A stretch of 64,000 bases of DNA from Brachyspira innocens ATCC 29796 (GCF_000384655.1 NZ_ARQI01000123.1:1-64000); one strand, 5' to 3'. Positions 24,977 through 34,699 are shown, counted from the first letter of the stretch. Numbers and translations are program-made. Notes: generated by a model not told the origin, from the sequence alone.

Positions 24977-26749
24977 TTAAAAAATTAGCTCTTCATTTTC
25001 TTCTTCAAGTACATAGTTTGTAATAATGATTATTTCATCTTTATTATCTAACATGCAGTCATTATTCGGATTGATAATAACATCATTATATCTTTTTACC
25101 CCAATGATAATAACCTTTTTTCTAAGCAAGTACAAATAAACATCTTTAAAACTTTTTGATTCATTAAAATAATCGGAGTAGGGCGACATTATTATATCTT
25201 TTCCATTCTTACTTAAAAGCCCGTAGAAAATATACAATATATTTGAACTTATAGAAGCCTGAGCCATAAGCATACCTATTAATTTACCGCTTACTATAAA
25301 ATCTCTCACATCATCAGAATATATTAAATTCCTTTTTTGTATAGAGTTTAATAAAGAAAGTATTGCTATATTTAAATTCTCTTTTCTTATAATCTGTCTT
25401 ATGATTAAAAGTATATTAATGCTTTTAACATCAGTAAGATTATCTTCTGATATTAAAACTATTTTTGTAGTATTTTCTTTTTTTAGTTTTTCACGCATAA
25501 ACTTATATTTATTTTTTTGAGATTTTATTGAATTGTAACTAATCATACTTGTATTATGATTTTCCATATATTCAGAAATCTCTTTTATTATTTCATCATA
25601 TCTGTTTTCTTCGCATATTAATAATATATTATTTTTATATTTTATAATGCTTGGTTTTATATCAGGGTATTCTTTTATATTATCATCATTATTGTTTCTT
25701 GAAAGTATTACAAGTCTATTTTCTTTTTTTAATAAATAATCATAATTAGGTATTAACAACTGACTTCTGTCCTCTTTTGTTATACCTAGAAGTATCATAC
25801 CTCTTTCAAGATATTTTAAAGCTGCATCTTCAAATTTGCAGTCATTAAAATCATGATCAGTTTCTATATAAAATACATTGCCGTCATTGGAAAATAAATC
25901 TTCATAAACATTGCTAAGCCCAGTATAAATTATACTTTGAGCTATAAGTTTGTATAATATCTCATATTTATAAATAACATGTATAACAAAGTTTTTCTCT
26001 TCGATAGATTTTATTATTTCAATAGTATCCTCTTCATGAACTAATACACATATATTTATTTTTTTATCAAGTTCTTCTTCTTCGACTATCTTTTTTAAAG
26101 CTAGAAGTATATTTAATGACTCTGTATCATCATTATTTATTATTGATATACTTGAAGATTTTGCTATATTAAGAAGTTTAATATTTTCTATTCTGCTTGC
26201 GGAGCCTTCTCTTATTATTATATTGGTTTGTTTACTTCCTTTTATAAATGATATTCTTTTTCTTATTATATCAACATTATGTTCGGATAGTATGATAATA
26301 GTTTTTACTTTAGCCATAATAAACTCTTCTACTATAGTTAAAGCCTCTTCACCGTATCCTAATATAATAGCATGGTTTTTTTCCATAATAAAAGCATTAC
26401 CTTTGCTTAAATTATTAATTCTATCCTGAAGAGCTTTATTAATCATAGCTATAAGAGAACCCCAGCCGCATACTCCTATAAAAGTTACCATAAGAAAAGT
26501 TAATACAATACCAGTACTGCCGTCTACAGAAGATATGTTTCCAGTATCTATAAACTGCATCAAACTGTCCCAAAATGCATCTTTAGGCGGATAATTAAAA
26601 AATACTATTATAAATATGGATACTATTAAAAGCAGTATTATTATTGCAAATACCAAAAGAAGTAATTGATAAAGCAGACCCTTATTAAGCATTCTATCAA
26701 TTCTGTATTTTATATATTTAGGTATATCTTTTAACATAAAGCAACTCAT
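24977..26749 (-). CDS. CASTOR/POLLUX-type ion channel with RCK/TrkA-N domains
   Basis: A 590-residue membrane protein. TM1 is at about 25-52, followed by the pore-loop region AFWDSLMQFIDTGNISSVDG (58-77) and TM2 at about 78-104. Two tandem Rossmann-type RCK regions follow: the first opens with NHAIILGYGEEALTIVEEF (125-143), the second near residue 370 (NILLICEENRYDEIIKEI). The FWDSLMQFIDTG pore helix resembles the FW-SLM--LDPG segment of plant CASTOR/POLLUX cation channels and their bacterial relatives; a TVGYG potassium filter is absent. It probably gates a cation flux in response to a cytosolic ligand. No partner gene is adjacent. Confidence 0.8.
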   Translation of the reverse strand: MSCFMLKDIPKYIKYRIDRMLNKGLLYQLLLLVFAIIILLLIVSIFIIVFFNYPPKDAFWDSLMQFIDTGNISSVDGSTGIVLTFLMVTFIGVCGWGSLIAMINKALQDRINNLSKGNAFIMEKNHAIILGYGEEALTIVEEFIMAKVKTIIILSEHNVDIIRKRISFIKGSKQTNIIIREGSASRIENIKLLNIAKSSSISIINNDDTESLNILLALKKIVEEEELDKKINICVLVHEEDTIEIIKSIEEKNFVIHVIYKYEILYKLIAQSIIYTGLSNVYEDLFSNDGNVFYIETDHDFNDCKFEDAALKYLERGMILLGITKEDRSQLLIPNYDYLLKKENRLVILSRNNNDDNIKEYPDIKPSIIKYKNNILLICEENRYDEIIKEISEYMENHNTSMISYNSIKSQKNKYKFMREKLKKENTTKIVLISEDNLTDVKSINILLIIRQIIRKENLNIAILSLLNSIQKRNLIYSDDVRDFIVSGKLIGMLMAQASISSNILYIFYGLLSKNGKDIIMSPYSDYFNESKSFKDVYLYLLRKKVIIIGVKRYNDVIINPNNDCMLDNKDEIIIITNYVLEEENEELIF

Positions 26750-26839
26750 GATTTTATTTATATAAAGATTATACTAGAGTAAATTAAAATTGCAAAATAT
26801 TTTTTATTAAAAAATATATATAAAAAATAATATATAAAA

Positions 26840-29800
26840 TTATTTCTGATAATTTATTTTTATAAGCTTCAAATCGGCAGAGATCATAAATAGAGAAGGA
26901 AGCAGTATCAATGTCAAAAGTGCAGCAAATAAAAGTCCGTAAGCCATAGACATTACCATAGGTACTATCAAATCAGCACGTCCGCCTATACCATAAACAG
27001 TTGGAAGAAGTCCGAATATTGTAGTTACAGTTGTGAGAAATATTGCCCTAAATCTGTCTCCTGCACCTTCCACAACGGCATTTAATACATCTTGTTTGTT
27101 ATGTATATTGCCTCCTTCAAGTATTCTGTTTATTAAATCAACCATTATAATACCATTGTTTACAACAACACCTGCAAGCCCAACTATACCAACAGCACCA
27201 ACGAATGACATAGGCATTCTATGAGCTGCAAATCCTAGTATAACACCGATTATTCCAAAAGGTATTATACCAAGTATCATAAAAGGCTGAACGAATTTAT
27301 TAAACTGAAGTAGAAGTATTACATATATAGCTATTATGGCAATTAAATATCCCCAAGCTATACCTATTATAGAGCCTCTTGTTTCTTTTACCTCTCCTGC
27401 AAACTCTACGCTTATATTAGGGTAATCTTTAGCTATAGAATTAAAATAATCCTGCATTGCATATGTTACTTGTATGGCAGTATTTTTTCCCTGTTCAAGG
27501 TCTGCAGTCATAGTTATAGATTTTTTACCGTTATAGTGTCTTATGCTTGACTGATTATTTGTAATGTATATATCTGCTATATCTTTTAATTGTATAAGTC
27601 TGTAATAGGTATTTGGTATTAAAAGATTATTAAGTACATTAGTATCATAAGTATATTTTTTATCTAAACGTACTCTAAAGTCTAATTTATTTTCAAACTC
27701 CTGTATTGAAGTTGCTACTATTCCAGAATAAGCAGCTCTTAATTCTCTTGCCGCATATGCTACATTAACTCCGAGTTCAGACATTCTGTCATAATCAAAT
27801 ATTACTCTCAATTCTTCCTGTCCTATTTTATCATCATCATCGTAATTGACTACTCCGTCTAAACTTAAAAGATGTTCTTTCATTTTATCTTTTACTTCTT
27901 TAACCATAGCAGTATCATTTCCTATTATTTTTATGTCAACTGCTTTTCCGGGGTTTATTGGAAGTTTCGTATTAACTGTTATAAGCTCTAGTTCATCTTT
28001 TATCCCGCTTTTTTCTATAGCTGCATTTAAATCATCTGCTATATCATAGGCTATTTTTTCTCTGTTATTGGCTGGAACTAAATATATCATAGTGCCTGCA
28101 ATATTATCCATCTCTTCTGATATCTCTACAGTATTTTTATCTAATTGCTTTCCAAGTAAACTATAAACTGCCACTATATCATTAGTATTTATTGTTTCAT
28201 AAATGATATTTTCTACTTTTTGAAGATACTTTTCTGTTTTGTATATAGAACTTCCAACACCTGTATCTATATTAACAACTATAACATCAGCACTTGTATC
28301 ATAAACTAAAGTAAACTTTGCAAATATTGATTTTGCTATTAAAAGAGTGATAAGAAGTGTAACTATAAAAAATATAAGAACAATATATCTAAACTTTAAT
28401 GTAAATCTTAAAAACTTAACAAATGGAATTTTTAATTTATCAAATAATTTATCTTTATCAAAATCAAGCGGATTTTTAAAATTAAATCTTTTTCTTTTAT
28501 GTTCTCCAGTAAGCTCTTCTTTGGTAATTAAGTTATTAGGAAGAAGCAAAACAGCCTGAAATATACTTACTACTAATGCCACAATAACAACTCTAGGATA
28601 CTGATTAATTAATCTTCCCATAGTACCAGTAACAAATATTATAGGAGCAAATGATGCCACTGTTGTGAGAGTAGAAACAAGCATAGGCATAAATACTTCT
28701 CCCACAGCATTTTTTGTAGCTTCAAGTCCTTTTATTCCTCTTTGATGATAATTAAAAATATTCTCCGACACTACTATAGAATTGTCCACTATCATACCAA
28801 GTACAGTTATGATTCCGCCTAGAGATATTATATTAAAAGTAATTCCAGAGTATGTCATATAAATAAGAGAAACAGAAATAACTATAAGCATTCCAAGCGA
28901 AGTAAATATTGCACTCTTAAAATCCAAAAATATAATAAGTATTATAAATATGATGATAAAACCAGTTATAATATTTGAAGAAACTGCATTAAGCAAGTCT
29001 GTAATAGTTCTTGAGTTATCGGCCATAGGTACTATTTCTATATTGCTTGGAATGGTAGATTTATTTTTTTCAAAATATTTATTAACATTATCAATAGTTT
29101 TTAATATATCAGCATCTTCTTTTTTTATTATATTTATAGAGTATCCATGCTTACTATTAACTCTCATATACACACTTTTATCAACAAATAATTCTTCAAC
29201 TCTTGCAATATCTCCTATTCTTACAGGCTGTCCGTTAAATATAGAACGCACTATAACATTTGTAATAGATAATGGGTCTTGAAATTGTCCTGTAGTAACA
29301 AGAAGTTTATTTTTATCTTCTAAGTTATCACTTTCTGAAGGCTTCATACTTCCGCTTGTAGAGCGTATATTTCTTAAAGATAATGCCTGTATGATTTCTG
29401 TTAATGAAGTATAGTATTCTCTTAATTTATAAGGGTCTGCTAATATTTGTATTTCTGGGTCTGTTCTTCCGTATACTTCTATATTTGCAACTCCGTCTAC
29501 ATATTTTAATTCTTTTTCAAATCTTTTAGATATATCATAAAGTTCTTTTTCACTTCCTTCCAGTCCTTCTTTAAATCTTATACCCAAATTGTATATAGGC
29601 ATTCTATTTGCATTAGCTTCAAAAATTTTGATTTCTGAAACATCTTTTGATACATTAGGAGCATTCTGAAGTCTTCTAAATATTTCATCTTTTACTGGTC
29701 TTGAATCTTTTAAATTCATATCTATTCTTATAGTAAGTATGCCTGCATTTTCTATTATTATAGAATAAAACTCATCAATACCTGCTATAGTCTGAAGCTC

Positions 29801-30010
29801 ATCTTCTATTGGTATCATAGCATATTGTTCAACATCTTCTGGAGAAGCCCCTGGGTATATAACCTGAACTATCATAACATCAAAGTTTGTAGATGGGAAT
29901 GCCTCTTTTTTTATATTAAGATAGGAGTATATTCCAACTGCTAAAGTTATTAAAATGATTACATTAACCAATAATCTGTTTTTTGCAAATAGTTCTATAA
30001 TTTTATTCAT
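26840..30010 (-). CDS. RND-family efflux permease
   Basis: A 1056-residue inner-membrane proton-driven transporter with the RND layout: TM1 at 12-30, a large periplasmic loop, TM2-TM6 (beginning near residue 340), a second large loop, and TM8-TM12 near the end. Conserved RND blocks include VIYPGASPEDVEQYAMIPIE near 48-67, GGIITVLGMIVDNSIVVSEN in TM4, FVTGTMGRL, and the C-terminal AGVVVNNGIIMVDLINR and ILLPSLFMISADLK. TM4 carries an Asp (MIVDNSIV), the usual proton-relay residue. It belongs to the HAE family by overall look; the substrate is unknown. It follows a TolC-like gene 62 bp upstream; no membrane-fusion protein gene is present. Confidence 0.93.
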   Translation of the reverse strand: MNKIIELFAKNRLLVNVIILITLAVGIYSYLNIKKEAFPSTNFDVMIVQVIYPGASPEDVEQYAMIPIEDELQTIAGIDEFYSIIIENAGILTIRIDMNLKDSRPVKDEIFRRLQNAPNVSKDVSEIKIFEANANRMPIYNLGIRFKEGLEGSEKELYDISKRFEKELKYVDGVANIEVYGRTDPEIQILADPYKLREYYTSLTEIIQALSLRNIRSTSGSMKPSESDNLEDKNKLLVTTGQFQDPLSITNVIVRSIFNGQPVRIGDIARVEELFVDKSVYMRVNSKHGYSINIIKKEDADILKTIDNVNKYFEKNKSTIPSNIEIVPMADNSRTITDLLNAVSSNIITGFIIIFIILIIFLDFKSAIFTSLGMLIVISVSLIYMTYSGITFNIISLGGIITVLGMIVDNSIVVSENIFNYHQRGIKGLEATKNAVGEVFMPMLVSTLTTVASFAPIIFVTGTMGRLINQYPRVVIVALVVSIFQAVLLLPNNLITKEELTGEHKRKRFNFKNPLDFDKDKLFDKLKIPFVKFLRFTLKFRYIVLIFFIVTLLITLLIAKSIFAKFTLVYDTSADVIVVNIDTGVGSSIYKTEKYLQKVENIIYETINTNDIVAVYSLLGKQLDKNTVEISEEMDNIAGTMIYLVPANNREKIAYDIADDLNAAIEKSGIKDELELITVNTKLPINPGKAVDIKIIGNDTAMVKEVKDKMKEHLLSLDGVVNYDDDDKIGQEELRVIFDYDRMSELGVNVAYAARELRAAYSGIVATSIQEFENKLDFRVRLDKKYTYDTNVLNNLLIPNTYYRLIQLKDIADIYITNNQSSIRHYNGKKSITMTADLEQGKNTAIQVTYAMQDYFNSIAKDYPNISVEFAGEVKETRGSIIGIAWGYLIAIIAIYVILLLQFNKFVQPFMILGIIPFGIIGVILGFAAHRMPMSFVGAVGIVGLAGVVVNNGIIMVDLINRILEGGNIHNKQDVLNAVVEGAGDRFRAIFLTTVTTIFGLLPTVYGIGGRADLIVPMVMSMAYGLLFAALLTLILLPSLFMISADLKLIKINYQK

Positions 30011-30072
30011 ATATTATTTTCCCAACACAAAATTAATTTATTATTGTTTTTTTTAATAAAACTAATAATTCT

Positions 30073-31578
30073 CTAATTACTAAGAAGCACAAGTGAATTA
30101 TAGTCCATTACAGTACTTATTATCATATATTCAAGATTTAGAAGTTCAGCTCTTGCCTGTGCTAAATCAAGCCTAGCATTTATTATTTCATCTATAGGTA
30201 AACGACCCTGTCTGAATTTGGCATTTTGAGTATTTATTCTTGATACTATTGCATTAACTTCTAGTTTTTTATTTTCAAGCATTTTTTTATACGTTTCAAA
30301 CTCATCATAATAAGTACCTATCTGCACATCAAAATCCCTATTAACTCTGTCAAAGTCAGCAGTAACAGCATTTAAAGCAGCATAAGCATCTTCCATTTTA
30401 GCTTTGGCATCACGTCCTCCTATAGGATAAGAAAACATAAGCCCTACAAAATAATCAACATTTGTCATAGTAGAAAAAGATTTAAAATATCCGCTGTCGT
30501 CCAAACTAGATAATGATACGCTTCCTACTATAGATAAGTCTGGCAAAGCATTATTTTTCATTATAGAGAGTGCATATTCGCTTCTTAATTTTAATTGATA
30601 TGCCATTTGTCCCTGAGCACTTTCTAAAAACGGCACTATATCCACTTTTGCATTAATAGAAGTTTCAAGAGTCTGAGTCCAGTCGTCTTCATTTGGTATA
30701 ATATTTTCTTCTGGTATGAAGAACTTTATATTTCTTATAATTTTTTTAAGCATCAACTCTGATTTATCTTTTGCTTCTATATATTTTAAAGTTTGCCTTC
30801 TTGCATTCTGATATGAGTCATTATCTATAACTCCGCTTGAATATCTTTTATAAACCTGATTTTCAAAACTTCTAGCTTCTCTAATCATGGCATCATACAA
30901 AGCTATTAATTTTCTAGCCATTATCCATTGATAATATATTTTCTGATAAGATGTTAATACGCTGTTGTCATCTATCATTCTTTTTAATTTGGCTATTGTA
31001 AGCTGATATTCTGCATCTTTTATAGGGTATCTGTCTAGCTTACCAAAAAAATCTCTTAATATTGGCTGAGCTATTTGTATTTTAATGCTTGGATAATAAT
31101 ATTTAAAATCATTGGTACTCAAGTTTGGTAATTTCCCGTTAACAGTTCCAAAAGGAGTATCTACAGGCAGTGTAATATCTCCAGTTTTGAAATCACCAAA
31201 AAAACTGTCATGTTTAATTTCTACAGACCATCTAGTACCAGAATAGGGTATAAGTCCGCTGAAACCTGCACCTATTCTAAAGCCATTATAATTAAAGTCT
31301 GAAACTGGTATGAAACTGTATTCATCAGAATGAGCCTGCTTTCCTATAGCCCCCGCCTGCAAATCAAACTTTACATCGCCTGAGCTTTTTGCTTTTGTCA
31401 AATTATTATATGCATTACTTTCTTGAGATGCTGTTAATTTCATTTCTGGTATTAATATTTTTATTCTTTCCATGTATTGTGCATATGGAAGTACTATATT
31501 GTTATTAGTTTGGGCAAAAATAAAAAAATTAAAAAAAACTGAGTTAAAAATAATAATATATATCAATTTCCTTAACAC
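30073..31578 (-). CDS. TolC-family outer membrane efflux protein
   Basis: A 501-residue protein with a signal peptide (cleavage after about residue 22, in IFAQTNN) and the OEP repeat architecture: two long helical hairpins, the last ending in INARLDLAQARAELLNLEYM. It should form the trimeric outer-membrane channel for the RND pump. The start is GTG 31578, supported by an AGGTG site 7 nt upstream; TTG 31563 is a poorer alternative. The gene precedes the RND permease gene. Inverted repeats at 31638 and 31701 upstream may hold its control. Confidence 0.85.
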   Translation of the reverse strand: MLRKLIYIIIFNSVFFNFFIFAQTNNNIVLPYAQYMERIKILIPEMKLTASQESNAYNNLTKAKSSGDVKFDLQAGAIGKQAHSDEYSFIPVSDFNYNGFRIGAGFSGLIPYSGTRWSVEIKHDSFFGDFKTGDITLPVDTPFGTVNGKLPNLSTNDFKYYYPSIKIQIAQPILRDFFGKLDRYPIKDAEYQLTIAKLKRMIDDNSVLTSYQKIYYQWIMARKLIALYDAMIREARSFENQVYKRYSSGVIDNDSYQNARRQTLKYIEAKDKSELMLKKIIRNIKFFIPEENIIPNEDDWTQTLETSINAKVDIVPFLESAQGQMAYQLKLRSEYALSIMKNNALPDLSIVGSVSLSSLDDSGYFKSFSTMTNVDYFVGLMFSYPIGGRDAKAKMEDAYAALNAVTADFDRVNRDFDVQIGTYYDEFETYKKMLENKKLEVNAIVSRINTQNAKFRQGRLPIDEIINARLDLAQARAELLNLEYMIISTVMDYNSLVLLSN

Positions 31579-31637
31579 TTTCTAACACCTATTAAAAATA
31601 TTGTATACATTTTATTATTTTTGATTTTTTTATCAAG

Positions 31638-31658
31638 TACAATAAAATTACTATTGTA
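31638..31658. promoter_or_regulatory. Inverted repeat upstream of the efflux operon
   Basis: TACAATA (31638-31644) and TATTGTA (31652-31658) are perfect inverted repeats 7 nt apart, in the 222-bp divergent gap between the TolC-like gene and treR. TGTATACA (31602-31609) is a further short palindrome nearer the efflux gene. They could bind a regulator of the pump or TreR; the sequence does not say which. Confidence 0.4.
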
Positions 31659-31700
31659 TAATAAACTACATTTTTTTATTTTTGTAAATTATATTTATTT

Positions 31701-31716
31701 TTTTACATATGTAAAA
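31701..31716. promoter_or_regulatory. 16-bp perfect palindrome between tolC-like gene and treR
   Basis: TTTTACATATGTAAAA is a perfect palindrome in the divergent intergenic region, 85 bp before treR. It does not match the GTACGTAC core of the tre operator at 32632. A regulator-binding site is plausible. Confidence 0.45.
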
Positions 31717-31800
31717 TACAACACTTATAAATATTAATAGCTATATTTACAAACAATCATTTTTGTATTATAATTTTTTTAATTAATTTCAGAGGTTGTT

Positions 31801-32508
31801 ATGGCAGCAAAATACGAAGATATTTATAATAGTTTGCTTGATAAAATAAAATTCGGACATTTTAAAGAAGGAGATATACTTCCAAGTGAATATGATTTGA
31901 TGAATGAATACAAAGCCTCAAGAGATACGATAAGAAAATCATTGCAGTTATTATCAAATAATGGATGCATTCAGAAACATAAGGGCAAAGGTTCAATAGT
32001 AATAAATTCTAATATATATAATTTTGAATTTGGAGGAATATTTAGTTTTAAAGAAGTATCATCAAAAATGTATGGTAAAGCAGAAACTATTGTTAATAAA
32101 TGTGAATGTATAAAACCTAATTTATTAATAAAAAAAACATTAAAACTAAATGATAATGATAGAGTATGGTCTATAGAAAGAATCAGAAATATAGATGGAG
32201 AAAATATTATACTTGATATAGATTTTATCAATGCTTCTATTATACCATTTATAGATGAAAATATTTTAAAAGATTCTCTATACGAATATATAGAAAATAA
32301 TCTTAAACTAAAGATATCATATGCAGAAAGAGAAATATCATGCGAGAAAGTAAATAATAATGATAAAAAACTTTTAGATTTGAAAGATTATGATATGATA
32401 ATAAATGTAGAATCAAAAACATTTTTATCAGATACAAGAGTTTTTCAGCTTACTTCAGCCAGACACAGACCAGATAAATTTAAATTCAGAGATTTTGCCA
32501 GAAGATAA
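31801..32508 (+). CDS. treR: GntR/HutC-family trehalose operon repressor
   Basis: A 235-residue regulator with an N-terminal GntR winged helix (YEDIYNSLLDKIKFGHFKEG; PSEYDLMNEYKASRDTIRKS; LLSNNGCIQKHKGKGSIVIN, residues about 5-70) and a C-terminal UTRA ligand-binding domain (ISFKE-like block GGIFSFKEVSSKM to SARHRPDKFKF). The KGKGSIVIN wing and the FSFKE start of UTRA closely resemble Bacillus TreR, whose effector is trehalose-6-phosphate. The gene is upstream of the trehalose permease and phosphotrehalase genes and is not cotranscribed with them. Its probable operator overlaps their promoter at 32632-32667. Confidence 0.88.
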   Translation: MAAKYEDIYNSLLDKIKFGHFKEGDILPSEYDLMNEYKASRDTIRKSLQLLSNNGCIQKHKGKGSIVINSNIYNFEFGGIFSFKEVSSKMYGKAETIVNKCECIKPNLLIKKTLKLNDNDRVWSIERIRNIDGENIILDIDFINASIIPFIDENILKDSLYEYIENNLKLKISYAEREISCEKVNNNDKKLLDLKDYDMIINVESKTFLSDTRVFQLTSARHRPDKFKFRDFARR

Positions 32509-32625
32509 ATATATTTTAATACGTTTTAATTATCTATAAAATTTTATAATTATTTTAACTTTATATTTTGTATCATCATTACTATTTTTTTATGAAAAAA
32601 AATAGTAAAAAGAGTTTATATATAA

Positions 32626-32667
32626 TTGACAAACTTGTACGTATATGTTAATATGTACGTACAAGTT
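32626..32667 (+). promoter_or_regulatory. Promoter with overlapping palindromic operator of the trehalose genes
   Basis: TTGACA (32626-32631) and TAATAT (32649-32654) are 17 bp apart. From 32632 to 32667 lies a 36-bp imperfect palindrome: AACTTGTACGTA at the left is mirrored by TACGTACAAGTT at the right, with two of the 18 base pairs not matching. Each half also contains its own near-palindrome centred on TACGTA, so two repressor dimers could bind. The site covers the spacer and the -10, so bound TreR would block the polymerase. Confidence 0.8.
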
Positions 32668-32699
32668 AATGATAATTAAAACTTTCGGAGGTATATTTT

Positions 32700-34631
32700 A
32701 TGGGAAAGTTTGCTGAAGATGCCAAATTACTATTAAAATATGTAGGCGGAAAAGAAAATATTAAAGCAATAACACACTGTGTTACAAGAATGCGTTTTGT
32801 TTTGATTGATACAAAAAAAGCAGATGTAAAGGCAATAGAAAATTTAAAATCTACAAAAGGTACTTTTACTCAGTCTGGACAATTTCAGGTGATAATAGGA
32901 AATGAAGTTTCTGAATATTATAATGAATTTGTAAAGATTTCTGGTATAGAAGGAGTTAGTAAGGATGCCGTAAAAGAATCGGCAAAAGGAAATCAAACAT
33001 TTCTTCAGCGTTTAATGTCTAATATAGCGGAAATATTTTCACCTCTTATTCCAGCTATTATATGCGGAGGTTTTATATTAGGATTTAGAAGTATAATATC
33101 AGATATAAAATTTTTTGAAGAGGGTACTAAGAGTTTAACTCAAATATCTCAATTTTGGTCTGGCACTAATGATTTTTTATGGCTAATAGGGGAGGCAATA
33201 TTTCATTATCTTCCAGTAGGTATTACTTGGTCTATTACCAAAAAAATGGGTACTACTCAGATATTAGGTATAGTTTTAGGTATTACATTAGTTTCTCCTC
33301 AGCTTGTTAATGCTTATTTAGTAGGTACTGTTGATCCTAAATTTTACGATTTTGGATTTTTTAAAATGCCTATGGTTGGATATCAGGCTCAGGTCATACC
33401 AGCTATAATGGCAGGATTTGTATTGGTTTATTTAGAGAAGTTTTGGAGAAAGGTTGTTCCAGAATATATATCTATGGTTATTATACCTTTTGCTTCGCTT
33501 ATACCTACAGTTATTATAGCCCATGCAGTTGTAGGTCCTATAGGCTGGAAGATAGGGGAGGCTGTTTCTTATGTTGTATATAACGGTTTAACATCAAAAT
33601 TTGGAGTTTTATTTGCAGGAGTATTCGGATTTTTCTACGCCCCTCTGGTTATAACAGGACTTCATCATATGTCAAATGCCATTGATTTGCAGCTTATGAG
33701 TCAGTTTGGCGGTACTATGTTATGGCCTATGATAGCATTATCAAATATAGCACAAGGTTCTGCAGTAGTTGCTATGGCTATACTTCAGAAAAAAAATAAT
33801 AAAGCTAAACAAATAAATATACCTGCTTTTATATCATGTTATTTAGGAGTAACAGAGCCTGCATTATTTGGAGTAAACTTAAAATATGGTTTTCCTTTTA
33901 TATGTGCTTTAATAGGTTCCTGTATAGCAGCAGTTATATCAGTAGGTTCTAAAGTTATGGCTACTTCTATAGGTATAGGAGGAATCCCTGGTATACTTTC
34001 AATTCAGCCTAGGCACATGTTAATGTTTGCTGTTGCTATGATTTTTGCTATAGCTATACCATTAATATTAACTTTGATAGTAGGAAAGAAAAAATTAAAA
34101 GCAGAGGATTTAATTGATAATATTGATAATAATACAGAAGATGCTAAAAATTCAAATACTTCAGATAATTTAACAATTTTAGATGATGATAATTTTGTTT
34201 CACCTATGAGCGGTAAAGTTTATAAATTATCAAGTATAGCAGATGAAGCTTTTTCAAGCGGAGCTATGGGAGAGGGATTTGCTGTAGAATTATATGACGG
34301 CAAAGTTACTTCTCCTTGTGATGGGGAGATAACTGCAGCATTTCCTACTAAACATGCTTATGGAATAGAAACTAAAGATGGAAAAGAAATACTTATTCAT
34401 ATTGGTATGGATACTGTAGAACTTAAAGGTGAAGGATTTGAAGCATTTGTTAAGGCAGGCGATAAGGTAAAAAAAGGAGATATTATAGCAAAAGTTGATT
34501 TGGAATATGTAAAAAATCATGGTAAGTCTTTAGTATCACCTGTTGTATTTACTGATGGAAGTAAAATTAATTTATTAAAAGAAAATGCCATTATTAAAAA
34601 TGGTGAAGGTAAAATAATAGAAATAAAATAA
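32700..34631 (+). CDS. treP: PTS trehalose-type permease, fused EIIB-EIIC-EIIA
   Basis: A phosphotransferase-system permease of 643 residues. Domains in order: EIIB at 1-85 with the phosphorylated Cys27 (AITHCVTRMRF); EIIC at about 105-470 with about ten membrane helices; and an EIIA-glucose-type domain at about 500-640 with phosphoryl His567 (LIHIGMDTVELKGEGF) and the companion His in TKHAYGIE. Bacillus TreP lacks the EIIA domain; here all three are on one chain. It imports trehalose as trehalose-6-phosphate. GGAGG lies 8 nt before ATG. The specificity rests on the downstream phosphotrehalase gene and TreR. Confidence 0.9.
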   Translation: MGKFAEDAKLLLKYVGGKENIKAITHCVTRMRFVLIDTKKADVKAIENLKSTKGTFTQSGQFQVIIGNEVSEYYNEFVKISGIEGVSKDAVKESAKGNQTFLQRLMSNIAEIFSPLIPAIICGGFILGFRSIISDIKFFEEGTKSLTQISQFWSGTNDFLWLIGEAIFHYLPVGITWSITKKMGTTQILGIVLGITLVSPQLVNAYLVGTVDPKFYDFGFFKMPMVGYQAQVIPAIMAGFVLVYLEKFWRKVVPEYISMVIIPFASLIPTVIIAHAVVGPIGWKIGEAVSYVVYNGLTSKFGVLFAGVFGFFYAPLVITGLHHMSNAIDLQLMSQFGGTMLWPMIALSNIAQGSAVVAMAILQKKNNKAKQINIPAFISCYLGVTEPALFGVNLKYGFPFICALIGSCIAAVISVGSKVMATSIGIGGIPGILSIQPRHMLMFAVAMIFAIAIPLILTLIVGKKKLKAEDLIDNIDNNTEDAKNSNTSDNLTILDDDNFVSPMSGKVYKLSSIADEAFSSGAMGEGFAVELYDGKVTSPCDGEITAAFPTKHAYGIETKDGKEILIHIGMDTVELKGEGFEAFVKAGDKVKKGDIIAKVDLEYVKNHGKSLVSPVVFTDGSKINLLKENAIIKNGEGKIIEIK

Positions 34632-34669
34632 TAAAAAAGCTGGGTAAATATTTATAGGTTCATATAGTT

Positions 34670-34699
34670 GGCAGTTAAATATAAAATTATTTAACTGCC
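34670..34699 (+). other. Hairpin between treP and treA
   Basis: GGCAGTTAAAT (34670-34680) and ATTTAACTGCC (34689-34699) form a perfect 11-bp stem with an 8-nt loop. No T-tract follows, so it may protect or separate the two parts of the mRNA instead of ending it. Confidence 0.55.
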
